Part shown: positions 44,964 to 53,693 of the stretch, one piece after another | How positions within the stretch are numbered: position 1 is the stretch's first letter | Layout: every line of letters starts with the position of its first letter | Assembly: GCA_021604365.1 (NCBI GenBank) | Contig: BQIZ01000005.1 | Location: 1-54,649 of the forward strand | Source: Nitrospirales bacterium | GTDB lineage: Bacteria; Nitrospirota; Nitrospiria; Nitrospirales; UBA8639 | Direction: 5' to 3' | Length of the DNA: 54,649 nucleotides | Program-made: the position numbers and the translations under genes | The notes under the pieces: generated by a model | Databases searched by the model: none | What the model saw: only the letters and a program-made list of their open reading frames with translations | Told to the model about the DNA's origin: nothing

Positions 44964-45812
44964 ATGCAAGAGAAAAAACTAACGATGGCCGGATGGGTGG
45001 ATGGCTTAACCGAGGCGGTTACTGCGAGCCTGGCCCAAATAGTTGCCTATCTTCCCACTCTGATTTTGGCCTGCATGCTGTTGGGTCTTGGCTATGTGCT
45101 GGCCAGGCTGGTGTCTGTCGTGGTAACCCGCTTGTTGCAATTGATGGGGTTTGACCGGTTGCTGAGTCGAACCGCCGTGCAAACCTTGTTGGAACGATCT
45201 GGAACCAAGCAGAAAAGTTCAGAAATATTAGGGATGATTGGTTTTTGGATTATTTTCCTGGTCTTTCTCATTCAAGCCTCTGACACCCTGAGTTTAACGA
45301 TGGTCTCGGATGCGTTGACGAGTATTGCCTACTATATTCCCAAAGTCGGAATTGCCGTGTTGGTGCTGGTTCTGGGTTTAATCGCCGCGAACTTTGTCCG
45401 TGAATTGATTACCATGACGTGTAGCTCGGCAGGGATTACCCACGGGACGATGGTGGCCCAGGCGGTCTATGTGGCAGTGGTCCTGTTGATCGTGGTGACG
45501 GCCATTGATGCACTCGGGATTAATACAGAATTATTGAACAATACCATTGTTATCTTATTGGCGGGGTTGATCGGAGGTGCGGCATTGTCGTTTGGGTTGG
45601 GATCACGAACTGCCGTGGCCAATCTCATTGCTGCTCATTATTTGGGATCAATGGTTCGGGTAGGCATGACCGTAAAAATCGGGGAGAACCAGGGAACCGT
45701 GGTTGCGGTGACACCCATCTCGGTCGTGTTAGAAACCAGGGAGGGACGGGTCATTGTTCCTGCTACCCAGGTCACCGAAACAACAGCCGTCATCACCCAT
45801 ACTGAGCATTAG
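44964..45812 (+). CDS. MscS-like membrane protein with conserved TM_helix repeats
   Basis: The 282-residue protein has four to five spans. Each of two repeats reads like the conserved TM_helix module of small mechanosensitive channels (YLPTLILACMLLGLGYVLAR and LMGFDRLLSRTAVQTLLERS; then YYIPKVGIAVLVLVLGLIAA). The pore-like region LLAGLIGGAALSFGLGSRTA and VANLIAAHYL follows, with a shortened beta domain (GMTVKIGENQGTVVAVTPIS). It lacks the C-terminal domain of E. coli MscS. It is three bases upstream of the truncated MgtE gene, so an osmotic or Mg-linked channel role is plausible. Confidence 0.82.
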   Translation: MQEKKLTMAGWVDGLTEAVTASLAQIVAYLPTLILACMLLGLGYVLARLVSVVVTRLLQLMGFDRLLSRTAVQTLLERSGTKQKSSEILGMIGFWIIFLVFLIQASDTLSLTMVSDALTSIAYYIPKVGIAVLVLVLGLIAANFVRELITMTCSSAGITHGTMVAQAVYVAVVLLIVVTAIDALGINTELLNNTIVILLAGLIGGAALSFGLGSRTAVANLIAAHYLGSMVRVGMTVKIGENQGTVVAVTPISVVLETREGRVIVPATQVTETTAVITHTEH

Positions 45813-45815
45813 CCT

Positions 45816-46652
45816 ATGGAACTCGAACATCGGCTGACTCTTGGGTATCTGCAGGCCCATCCCGTGGAAGCGGCTCGTCATTTGGAATCCCTCGATCCCC
45901 ATGAATCGGCTTCGCTCCTGGAGGCTTTGCCCGGCGAAGAAATCGCTGGTGTGTTAGAGCATTGCTTGCCGGTATCCACTGCCAAAATCATCGAAGAGCT
46001 TTCGAAAGATCTCGGAGCGGGTGTCTTAAGCGCCATGAATGCCACATCTGCTATCGGGGTTCTTCGGCAATTTGAGGAACCCGTTCGCCAGGAAATATTA
46101 GACCGGTTGGATAATCCGATGGGGGCCACCCTTCGCCGTGCATTGAGGTATTCACCCAACACGGCCGGAAGCTTAGCGGATCCTCAGGTGTTTACGCTCC
46201 CACCGGATATTGCCGTCGAAGAGGCTATAGACCGTATTCGTACTTATGGCCAGAAAGCCATGTACTATGTCTATGTCATCGATCGCGATAGCAAATTAGA
46301 AGGTGTTCTCACATTGAGGCAACTGCTGATTGATCGGTCTGATCATTTAGTCGGAACATTAATGGAGACCCAGATCACCACGTTATCAGCAGAGGCCAAT
46401 CTGGAAGAAATTCTCAAACATTCTGAGTGGAGCCGGTTTCATACATTGCCGGTGGTGGATCGATGGGGAACCTTTTTTGGCGCCTTGCGATATCGAATGT
46501 TACGCAGGATTGAGAAAGATGTCGGAGGCAAGGCCCCATTGGGTTCGGTGAGTGATTCGCTCATGCAACTTTGGGAAGTGTATTCGTTAACCGGCATTCG
46601 TTTAATGACCGATGTTGCGGAAACCCTGCAAGATCGGAACAAAATAGGGTGA
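45816..46652 (+). CDS. MgtE-like regulator: N domain and CBS pair without membrane domain
   Basis: The 278-residue protein has an MgtE intracellular N domain (about 10-120: DPHESASLLEALPGEEIAGV, ILDRLDNPMGATLRRALRYS) and two CBS motifs (about 128-245: FTLPPDIAVEEAIDRIRTYG, YYVYVIDRDSKLEGVLTLRQ, SRFHTLPVVDRWGTFFGALR). It ends without any transmembrane segment, unlike full MgtE. It overlaps the next gene, a complete MgtE, by four bases (GTGA junction). It may act as a cytosolic Mg-sensing partner of that transporter; this is inferred from structure and coupling only. Confidence 0.85.
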   Translation: MELEHRLTLGYLQAHPVEAARHLESLDPHESASLLEALPGEEIAGVLEHCLPVSTAKIIEELSKDLGAGVLSAMNATSAIGVLRQFEEPVRQEILDRLDNPMGATLRRALRYSPNTAGSLADPQVFTLPPDIAVEEAIDRIRTYGQKAMYYVYVIDRDSKLEGVLTLRQLLIDRSDHLVGTLMETQITTLSAEANLEEILKHSEWSRFHTLPVVDRWGTFFGALRYRMLRRIEKDVGGKAPLGSVSDSLMQLWEVYSLTGIRLMTDVAETLQDRNKIG

Positions 46653-47983
46653 AGGATGTGACCACGCAGAGCGGCACAAAAGTTCGGGGAAGAGGTCATC
46701 TTCTCAACGAGGCATTTTTTCAGAACCATCATGAGGAAGCCGCACGTATTCTGGAAGGGTATCCGGTGGAGGATATTCTGCGTGTTTTGCAAGGAACCAG
46801 TCCGAAAAATGCCGCGAATCTACTAGCCTGTATCACTCCTCCCGTCGCCGCGGATACCTTGGCGATTATGCCCACCGATCTCCTGAAGCAGGTTGTGCCG
46901 CATCTTTCGCCGTCATTGGCTGCCTCCTTGTTTCAACGATTAGACGACGATCTGCAACGGGCGATTCTTTTCCGAGTCCCTGAACGGTATGCACAGGAAA
47001 TCCGGTCCTATATGACTTACCCGGAGGAATCCGTCGGTCGTATTATGGATCCAAAATTTTTTGTGTTACAGGAGGAAAGCACGGTTCGGGAAGCCATGGT
47101 CCAGGTGCGGATCAGAGCACAAAAAGATGTTCACGATGTCTATGTCATTGATCGAAACCAAAAGCTTGTGGGCCGGATTTCCGTTCGTGACTTGCTGCTG
47201 GTGGATCCCGAAGAAAAATTGCAGTCGGTCATGGTTCAGGATCTTCCCACCATTCATCCTTTGGAGTCACGTGAAGAGATTGTCGAACTCTTTGGTGAAC
47301 GTCATTTTTTTACGATTCCCGTTGTGGATTTGGATAAACGGCTGTTAGGCGTTGTCCGAAACGAAGCCATTATTAAAGCCAGTCAGGAAGATGCGAGTGC
47401 GGATCTGCTCACGATGGTGGGGGCGAATAAGGATGAGCGTGCGCTTTCTCCTGTATGGTTTTCCGTCCGAAAACGATTGCCGTGGTTGCAGCTCAACCTG
47501 TTAACGGCATTTGCGGCTGCTTTTGTCGTGGGAATGTTCGAAGGAACCATTGCCAAATTTACGGCCCTGGCCGTCCTGCTTCCGGTTGTCGCCGGGCAAT
47601 CTGGCAATACCGGGGCTCAATCCCTCGCTGTAGTCATTCGCGGGTTGGCTTTACGGGATATTCGACCATCCCAATGGTTCCGGGTCAGTGGAAAAGAAGT
47701 CTATGTCGCATTTTTAAATGGACTGGCTGTCTCTGCCACAGCCTGTTTTGCCGTGGGCTTATGGAGCCGGTCTCTGGGATTGGTCTTCATCATCGGGTTG
47801 TCCATGATTATTTCGATGGTCATTGCTGGGTTATCCGGCGCGATCATTCCCATCGCCTTGAAGGCACTCAAACAGGATCCGGCGCAATCCTCCTCCATTG
47901 TGTTAACGACGATCACCGATGTGGTCGGGTTTTTTAGTTTCTTGGGGCTTGCCACCTTGCTTTCAAGTTTGTTGGAAACTTGA
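46649..47983 (+). CDS. mgtE: Magnesium transporter MgtE
   Basis: The 444-residue protein is a full MgtE: N domain (ILRVLQGTSPKNAANLLACI, about 35-130), two CBS motifs (VYVIDRNQKLVGRISVRDLL, FFTIPVVDLDKRLLGVVRNE, to about 265), a plug region, and five spans from about 290. The pore motif LPVVAGQSGNTGAQSLAVVI and the later IIPIALKALKQDPAQSSSIV and TTITDVVGFFSFLGLATLLS carry the Mg-binding Asp. The GTG at 46649 overlaps the previous stop. It is the channel of a two-part MgtE unit with the gene before it. Confidence 0.92.
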   Translation: MKDVTTQSGTKVRGRGHLLNEAFFQNHHEEAARILEGYPVEDILRVLQGTSPKNAANLLACITPPVAADTLAIMPTDLLKQVVPHLSPSLAASLFQRLDDDLQRAILFRVPERYAQEIRSYMTYPEESVGRIMDPKFFVLQEESTVREAMVQVRIRAQKDVHDVYVIDRNQKLVGRISVRDLLLVDPEEKLQSVMVQDLPTIHPLESREEIVELFGERHFFTIPVVDLDKRLLGVVRNEAIIKASQEDASADLLTMVGANKDERALSPVWFSVRKRLPWLQLNLLTAFAAAFVVGMFEGTIAKFTALAVLLPVVAGQSGNTGAQSLAVVIRGLALRDIRPSQWFRVSGKEVYVAFLNGLAVSATACFAVGLWSRSLGLVFIIGLSMIISMVIAGLSGAIIPIALKALKQDPAQSSSIVLTTITDVVGFFSFLGLATLLSSLLET

Positions 47984-48155
47984 TCATTGATCAGTTGGGG
48001 GCGGTGCCCTCTTCAACTCTGCTCCACCCCACCCCCATTCCGCCTCGGGAGGGGCTTTCCATTCCATGAAAACTTCTGATTGCCTACTCATTAATGGTAG
48101 GGTAGTATCGTTTTTTCGCTCATTTTTATCTTAATCATTGAGGAGAGGAGGCTTT

Positions 48156-48923
48156 ATGGAATCATCCAAGACGTCAAAAACGGATCGAGTGGGTACATTG
48201 GATCAAGATATTACTCGGATTCGTCAGCAGTTGGAGATCTTGAGAAAATTTTTGACAAATGAGCCTTCCATGGACGCCTTAAACGAATTTGATTACGCAA
48301 CTGAAGATATTCTCTCCGATGCGTTCGGCAGTTCTTCTCCGCTCTTAGATACCTATGACTATGCTCAACTTGGAGAGGCCGGGGGGTTGATGAATCTTCC
48401 CGAAGAGGCACAGGAAGGCACCATTCATCAGTCACAACGTGAAACGATCCGGCAACGTCAGCGGGTGCTGGAAAGCGGAATCGCGGATTTGGAGGCGAGG
48501 CGCGCCTCTCTCTCGCAGGAATCCAGGAAACTACAAGGTGCCGGTCCAATCGTGTCAGACTATATGGCAAAAACAGTCCGATTGGTGTCGCATGACGCCA
48601 CGTTGCAGGAAGTCGCGCAATGCTTGCAAAAATGGAAGATCGGTTCAGTGTTGGTCCAAAGTGGAGATGAGTTTTTGGGATATATCACTGAAACAGAATT
48701 GACTCGAGAGGTTGTTGCGTCCGGAACAGACCCCGTGACAACTACGGTGAAGACCTGCATGCGTGAACCGTTAGTCACCATTGAGACCAGTGATCCAATT
48801 GTGGAAGCTGTGCGCCTGATGAAAGAAAAAGCGACCCGCCATCTTGCGGTAACAGAAAGTAACCGGATCGTCGGGGTCGTCTCCGTTTCTGATATTATCC
48901 GGTATTATTCCGGAATTAAATAG
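48156..48923 (+). CDS. CBS-domain protein with helical N-terminus
   Basis: The 255-residue soluble protein has an N-terminal helical part (about 8-45, then QRETIRQRQRVLESGIADLE at about 100-125, likely coiled coil) and a CBS pair at about 135-255: SDYMAKTVRLVSHDATLQEV, GSVLVQSGDEFLGYITETEL, CMREPLVTIETSDPIVEAVR, and LMKEKATRHLAVTESNRIVG. CBS pairs bind adenosine nucleotides or Mg-ATP. GAGGAGG precedes ATG 48156. It sits 170 bases after mgtE and may belong to the same regulatory theme. Confidence 0.85.
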   Translation: MESSKTSKTDRVGTLDQDITRIRQQLEILRKFLTNEPSMDALNEFDYATEDILSDAFGSSSPLLDTYDYAQLGEAGGLMNLPEEAQEGTIHQSQRETIRQRQRVLESGIADLEARRASLSQESRKLQGAGPIVSDYMAKTVRLVSHDATLQEVAQCLQKWKIGSVLVQSGDEFLGYITETELTREVVASGTDPVTTTVKTCMREPLVTIETSDPIVEAVRLMKEKATRHLAVTESNRIVGVVSVSDIIRYYSGIK

Positions 48924-49218
48924 TCGTTGCTTTAGTAGAGACTCTCCCTCGCCTCCTAACCTCTGGTTGCGATGCTCTCCTATTCGGGGAAACGCATGTT
49001 TTTTTTCGTCGTGTTCCTTGAGGAGGGCGTCACCCTCATTTGAAAAAACCTTCGATTCGCTCCAGTAAAGAAGCTTGAGGATGGGGAGGGCCTACGGTGA
49101 ATGGAGTGTAAGAATAATTTGCCTGATGGATTATTGGGGACATTCGGGGATTTACCCCATCGCAGATTCTTTTTTGGGAACGCAGTACAGGCATCAAGAA
49201 CTGATTATGGGGATAAAA

Positions 49219-50700
49219 ATGAGCAATAAGAAGAAGGTGAGGCGTCATTGGCTCCCACAGGTCTTTAGTTCGGCCTTGGCGATGTGGATCGGTTGTGCCG
49301 GTGTTTTTGCCGTGAGTGTCGGAATGGAGAGAACTCTTGGATGGGCGGGTGAACCATCAGAGTCGGCCGTAGAACGAACGGAGGAAAAGACCTTAAAGCA
49401 AGGAGGATTCGAAGACGTGGCTCAGGCGGTGACCCCGTCTGTGGTCAATATCACCGCAACCATTGATATTGTCGATTCTCTGGGTGGAGGCGTTCCACTT
49501 CCGTTTAGAGGTTTTGGGGAGGGCCAACCGCCACCGGGTATTCGCAAACGTCAAAAGGGTTCAGGGTCAGGAGTCATCTTGTCTTCCGACGGATATATTG
49601 TGACCAATAATCATGTGATCGCCGAAAGCCGTGATCTCCTTGTCACTCTTCCAGATGCGCGTGAATTTTCAGCCAAGGTGGTTGGTGCGGATCCGGAAAC
49701 AGATTTGGCGGTTATTAAAATTCAGGCTGAAAACCTTCCAGTGATTCCCTGGGGAAATTCCTCCTCGTTAGCTGTTGGCCAATATGTACTGGCTGTTGGC
49801 AACCCGTTTGGTCTGAATTCAACGGTGACGCTTGGTATCGTCAGCGCTCTTGATCGAGGAGGGATGGGGTTAGCCCGCTTTGAAGATTTTATTCAGACCG
49901 ATGCGGCAATTAACCCTGGAAATTCCGGTGGAGCGTTGGTGAACACACGGGGAGAATTAGTTGGCATTAATACGGCAATAGCCTCTCAAAATGGTGGGTA
50001 TCAGGGGGTGGGGTTCGCTGTGCCTTCTTCATTGGCAAGACCTGTGTTAGACGAATTAATCCATAATGGAAAGATTGTCCGAGGATATTTAGGTCTGGGG
50101 GTACAGGAAATGACGGTGGAGCTGGCTCCGTGGTTTGGCCTGAAAAGCGGGGAAGGGGCTCTAGTAACCGATGTGGTTCCTGGTGGACCAGCCGATAAAG
50201 CCGGCATACACCGCGGAGAGGTGATTCTTCAGTACCAAGGGAAACACGTGAAAGATGGACAGATGCTTTTGGAGGGAGTGACACGCGCCAATATTGGAGA
50301 AGAGATCGAATTAGGTATGATCGAGAATGGAAAAGAGCGTAAGGTCAGAATGATCATCCGTGAGCAACCACCGATCCCTCAGGTGCGGCGTATTCGAACG
50401 CCTCGGGTGGAGCATCCGCTTGCCGGGGTGGAAGTGGCCGATGTCGATGAGGCAGCCATTCAGGAATATGGGTTGAATCCTGTCACCAAGGGAGCGGTGG
50501 TCTCCTTCCTTGAGGAAGGGTGTGCCGCTGAATTAGCGGGGATCATAGAAGGAGATGTCATTATTGAATTGAATACGCATCTCGTGGAATCCGTCAGGGA
50601 GTATTCCTCCTGGTTTAAACGGCTTAAGAAGGAACAGGCGATACTGGTGGTGCTTGTCCGTTCCTCACGTCATTTGTATGTGGTAGTAAAATCTTCCTGA
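49219..50700 (+). CDS. HtrA/DegP-like periplasmic serine protease with two PDZ domains
   Basis: The 493-residue protein starts with a basic stretch and one span (about 14-35). The trypsin-like domain shows the triad YIVTNNHVIAES (His132), GADPETDLAVIKIQ (Asp162) and TDAAINPGNSGGALVNTRG (Ser236). The first PDZ spans about 315-400 (GYLGLGVQEMTVELAPWFGL). A second, more divergent PDZ covers about 415-493 (GAVVSFLEEGCAAELAGIIE). It degrades or refolds misfolded envelope proteins. The signal may be an uncleaved anchor. ATG 49219 follows GGGGATAAAA. Longer starts lie at 49207 or 49075 but lack good boxes. Confidence 0.9.
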   Translation: MSNKKKVRRHWLPQVFSSALAMWIGCAGVFAVSVGMERTLGWAGEPSESAVERTEEKTLKQGGFEDVAQAVTPSVVNITATIDIVDSLGGGVPLPFRGFGEGQPPPGIRKRQKGSGSGVILSSDGYIVTNNHVIAESRDLLVTLPDAREFSAKVVGADPETDLAVIKIQAENLPVIPWGNSSSLAVGQYVLAVGNPFGLNSTVTLGIVSALDRGGMGLARFEDFIQTDAAINPGNSGGALVNTRGELVGINTAIASQNGGYQGVGFAVPSSLARPVLDELIHNGKIVRGYLGLGVQEMTVELAPWFGLKSGEGALVTDVVPGGPADKAGIHRGEVILQYQGKHVKDGQMLLEGVTRANIGEEIELGMIENGKERKVRMIIREQPPIPQVRRIRTPRVEHPLAGVEVADVDEAAIQEYGLNPVTKGAVVSFLEEGCAAELAGIIEGDVIIELNTHLVESVREYSSWFKRLKKEQAILVVLVRSSRHLYVVVKSS

Positions 50701-50853
50701 AGAATCCAGGATGAGAAGGGTTTCTGGTGATTCACGGATTTATCAGAAGCGCTTTTGTCTGCGGCAATTAAACTTTTTGACCAATGGTTCTTAGGTTGTT
50801 TCCAAGAGGCCGGGGATGATTGAAGACTCCTGGTTGAAAATAAGAGCACCAGA

Positions 50854-51492
50854 TCAAAATGGAGCGATCAAATCGGTAAACTCGAAGTCGAAAAAAAACA
50901 AGATGGTATATTCGTTGAAGTAGGTTGACCCTTGGAACCAGGGAGTGGAGCGAACAAACTGTCCCGTCGCCGTTTCATAAATATCCAGGCGGAATCGGGT
51001 ATATCCTGATAATTTTTGAGAAGCGTATATCGCAATCTCGGGCAAGGCAATTGGGAGGAGCGCACTCTGTATCGGTGGTAACCCGAACAAGGAGGACCGC
51101 TGCTCGACGCCTAAACCCTGAACAAGGATGTGGATCCGGTACTTGGCTTGAGCTGGATCCATGACGATTTTTAGTCCACTTCCTCCCAGCCAACCCCCAA
51201 CCGCACCCTTAAAAAATTTTTGTGCAAAGGCCAATCCTTGATCAACGCTCAATCCAGCCATATCCAGACTTACTGTATCTCCATTGGTTAGGGGAATGGG
51301 CATGGTGTTCTCTCCATGCAAGCTTCGCTCCACAGCTTGAGCCATGAGGAGTTGTTGGACTGCAGTTGGCGGCTCGGGAAGGGGAATGGCATTCATGGCA
51401 CCGCAGCCGGTCAGTATTCCCACTAACAGGAGAACTTGTAGAATCCAGAGCATGGACCTATTCAACTGACGTGCGCCGGTTAACCAAATCAC
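50854..51492 (-). CDS. Lipoprotein, about 212 aa, unknown
   Basis: The lipobox ILQVLLLVGILTGC gives a clear lipid anchor. The mature protein has a helical start (AVQQLLMAQAVERSLHGENT), a middle helix (GLSVDQGLAFAQKFFKGAVG), and a strand-rich C-terminal half ending in FFFDFEFTDLIAPF, with AKYRIHILVQGLGVEQRSSL suggesting a beta-sandwich. No family is recognised. The start is uncertain: GTG 51492 (basic n-region) or ATG 51453 both make a good signal; an ATG at 51600 lies within the upstream gene. It is the third gene of a three-gene envelope unit. Confidence 0.7.
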   Translation of the reverse strand: MIWLTGARQLNRSMLWILQVLLLVGILTGCGAMNAIPLPEPPTAVQQLLMAQAVERSLHGENTMPIPLTNGDTVSLDMAGLSVDQGLAFAQKFFKGAVGGWLGGSGLKIVMDPAQAKYRIHILVQGLGVEQRSSLFGLPPIQSALLPIALPEIAIYASQKLSGYTRFRLDIYETATGQFVRSTPWFQGSTYFNEYTILFFFDFEFTDLIAPF

Positions 51493-51574
51493 TTTCACCT
51501 CTTTTTTTGATAAGACCAGGGAAATACGTGAGTCAACTTCAAGTTGAACAGGTGTTGGATACTGCCTCGTTAGT

Positions 51575-52015
51575 TTAGGGAGCAGATCCTGGGGAATCAA
51601 TCATTGAGCCGGATTCCTTTGTCGGGGCAGATGGAATGGACGGATTCGGAGGTGCCGCAAGGGCAGGGTTCATTTCCTTGTGTTTGGTGACCCGAAGCAA
51701 TGTGGGGTCGTGAATAAAAGGTTCGTATTTCTGCACGTCTAAGGTCACCAGATCTTGTTCCTCAATAAGGAGGTCAATCTCAGGCACCTGTCGTTGAAAG
51801 GTGGCCAAAATGCTTCCATCTTGAGTCGTAATGGTGACCAGTAAACGATCCTCTTGGCGTTGTTTGTATGTCACCGATCCCTCAAGTGGATGCATGGTGT
51901 CTTTCAAAAAAGCGGGAAGATAGGAATTCAAATACCGTGACGCTAACATCGGGCCACTTAAGCCAAGGCCTAGTCCTAGAAAAAATACCGTCGTCAGTAT
52001 GACCCATGGTCTCAT
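51575..52015 (-). CDS. Anchored envelope protein, 146 aa
   Basis: An N-terminal span or signal (VILTTVFFLGLGLGLSGPML) is followed by a small strand-rich domain (about 45-110: VTYKQRQEDRLLVTITTQDG, VPEIDLLIEEQDLVTLDVQK) and a Pro/Ala/Ser-rich tail. Its start overlaps the stop of the preceding gene by four bases, so they are coupled. It has no recognised family. The next gene on this strand is a lipoprotein, giving a set of three envelope proteins. The domain might fit a small protein-binding beta fold; that is a guess. Confidence 0.65.
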   Translation of the reverse strand: MRPWVILTTVFFLGLGLGLSGPMLASRYLNSYLPAFLKDTMHPLEGSVTYKQRQEDRLLVTITTQDGSILATFQRQVPEIDLLIEEQDLVTLDVQKYEPFIHDPTLLRVTKHKEMNPALAAPPNPSIPSAPTKESGSMIDSPGSAP

Positions 52016-52392
52016 GGTTTCTGTTCCGTGGTCGGAGGTTCGACTACTGGTTTTTCCTGTTCTGTTGAAGGAAAGGTCTGCTGTGTGGTTGGAGGTACGA
52101 CTATTGGTTTTTCCTGCTCTGTTGAAGGAAAGGTCTGCGGTGTGGCTGGAAGTTGGTCTTCCAGGGGTTCCTGCTGCGATGGAGCAGGTTTCTGCTGTCC
52201 ACGAATAAATGTTTCCAGGCGACTGAGGGCATCAGCGGTCATATCGCGAGCCCCTTTTGTCGCATGTTCGGATTTTTCGCTGAGGTCTTCCATTTGACGA
52301 CGGAGATCGCGAATTCCCCCGCCCGTTCGCTGAAACGCCAGAATGGCAATCACTAACGCGACGATAGCAATGAGTAATGTGAGCACTTCCAT
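52012..52392 (-). CDS. Single-span protein with coiled coil and repeated Pro-rich tail, 126 aa
   Basis: The protein opens with a span (VLTLLIAIVALVIAILAF), then a coiled-coil stretch (IRDLRRQMEDLSEKSEHATK). The last 65 residues are low complexity and hold two copies of a 19-residue repeat (first copy TFPSTEQEKPIVVPPTTQ, second TFPSTEQEKPVVEPPTTE). AAGGAGG precedes ATG 52392. It is the first gene of the three-gene unit. It resembles membrane-anchored wall-spanning linkers. No family is recognised. Confidence 0.68.
   Translation of the reverse strand: MEVLTLLIAIVALVIAILAFQRTGGGIRDLRRQMEDLSEKSEHATKGARDMTADALSRLETFIRGQQKPAPSQQEPLEDQLPATPQTFPSTEQEKPIVVPPTTQQTFPSTEQEKPVVEPPTTEQKP
52021..52136. repeat. 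Two-copy 57-bp imperfect tandem repeat inside a coding tail
   Basis: Two adjacent units of about 57 bases share long blocks such as TTTTTCCTG and GTTGAAGGAAAGGTCTG (plus-strand reading) and encode the 19-residue protein repeat on the minus strand. The unit length is a multiple of three, so copy number can vary without a frameshift. It is the only clear tandem repeat in the window. Confidence 0.65.
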
Positions 52393-52571
52393 GATGTCCT
52401 CCTTGTCGTTCTCAAAACGACTTCACCGATAAATGAAAAAGTTTTTGACGCATTGCGACCGAACCCTTTCTGATTCTGACATACTTAAAGGATGAAAGAT
52501 AAGGTGAATGATCTGGTTTCTCAAAATCTCATCGTGTCTCTGATGTCTGTGAGCGAAAATTTTGGTGAAAC

Positions 52572-52601
52572 TTGAAATAATCTGTTTTGGATCTCTATAT
52601 A
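52572..52601 (+). promoter_or_regulatory. Promoter-like boxes without an obvious gene
   Basis: TTGAAA (52572-52577) and TATATA (52596-52601) are 18 bases apart on the plus strand. No supported gene follows until 53694, so any transcript would have a leader of over a kilobase or be non-coding. The boxes may be chance AT-rich sequence. Confidence 0.25.
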
Positions 52602-52656
52602 TGGCTTTGGCTCTAACCGCCGCCTGTCGATAGCCTACACCATCGAGCTAGGACGT

Positions 52657-53184
52657 TTACACCACATCTACCTGGCCAGGTAACAATTCCCCTCGCATGC
52701 ATGAAGGGAGATCGCATGTGAATTCGTAGTCATTCGGCCTTAGCATCTGAATCCCAATTGAATGATCGTTCTGGGTCAAAGTATAAGCCCTCAGGACTTT
52801 TCCCATAGACCTGCACGCTATTCGAGAAGGTGCAAACCCGTAAACTTTGAAATAATTGAGATGCGAACCGGTGTTGAATACCATGGTCGATCCTGATACA
52901 GAGGAACGCTCCGTAGGGGGGAGCCCATTATGTAATAAAATATTGGGACTGACGAATGGGGAACTCAATTTCACCTCGGTGGGCTGAGCAATCTTGAAAC
53001 GCCCCCAATCCATGCTCAAGACGGTGTGGCCACGGCAGATGCAAAAAAACCAGCTTTTGCTTTGGTGATTCATCAGGGATTTCCCTACGGCTGGAGACTC
53101 AGGTCCTGGCAGAGGAAATGCCCCTCGCTCCGACCATTGAAGTAGATGAGTGGTATTTCTCCCCAGTCCTAGAAGGGGAAGCAT
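52657..53184 (-). CDS. Doubtful hypothetical frame, 175 aa
   Basis: The frame is open for 175 codons, the longest in this gene-poor stretch. It contains partly protein-like text such as FVSPNILLHNGLPPTERSSV and VLRAYTLTQNDHSIGIQMLR. It has no ribosome binding site before ATG 53184 and no recognised domain. The composition is unlike the neighbouring envelope genes. It may be a decaying gene or a chance frame. I do not assign a function. Confidence 0.22.
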   Translation of the reverse strand: MLPLLGLGRNTTHLLQWSERGAFPLPGPESPAVGKSLMNHQSKSWFFCICRGHTVLSMDWGRFKIAQPTEVKLSSPFVSPNILLHNGLPPTERSSVSGSTMVFNTGSHLNYFKVYGFAPSRIACRSMGKVLRAYTLTQNDHSIGIQMLRPNDYEFTCDLPSCMRGELLPGQVDVV

Positions 53185-53693
53185 GGACGAGGACTGTTGG
53201 CAAAATCCCAGCCTGTGGTATTTTGAAATGTGGGTTGCTTGTCTATAATCCAGTCATTCCCGATACAAAAGCTACAATGCGTCTCGGGATTAAGGGGAAG
53301 GGGACGCCGCGCATGGTCGTGTCTCTTCCCATACCCATCGATCCTATAATGTGCGAGATGTTTCAGCGTTCAAGGACTATTATGATACTTATTCCAAGTG
53401 ATTTACCAAAAAACACACATACAACAAAAGCATCGAAATCTTTAGTTTGAGGGCCATATACTACCAATCGACGCAGTTTTCCGAACGTAATAATTATTCG
53501 GTGCTTTGCGGTGCTTTAGTGTATGGCTTCTGTGATCAAGGGACACATGAAAAAACTTCGGTCAACGGGATGACGGTGAGGAGTGTACATGGCCTTTGTG
53601 GCAATTCGATACGGTGATTCAGAATGGGAAGAGATCGGTTTGTCCGGTATACATAGGGCAACGCACTGTTGGAGGTAAGAGAAAGGAAACAAG

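Larger units (their letters stand above)
52393..53693. other. 1.3 kb gene-poor stretch
   Basis: No confident gene lies here. A promoter-like pair is listed at 52572. One long minus-strand frame (52657-53184) is listed with low confidence. Plus-strand frames at 53118-53450 and 53404-53614 (containing SERNNYSVLCGALVYGF) look partly protein-like but have no start signals and are broken by a TGA at 53399. The region may be a decayed gene or a spacer. I recognise no family, transposase or RNA in it. Confidence 0.45.

Noticed and set aside
45816-47983. The two MgtE-like genes as one gene broken by a frameshift
   Set aside because: Each frame carries its own N domain and its own CBS pair, so this is a tandem arrangement, not one gene split in two.
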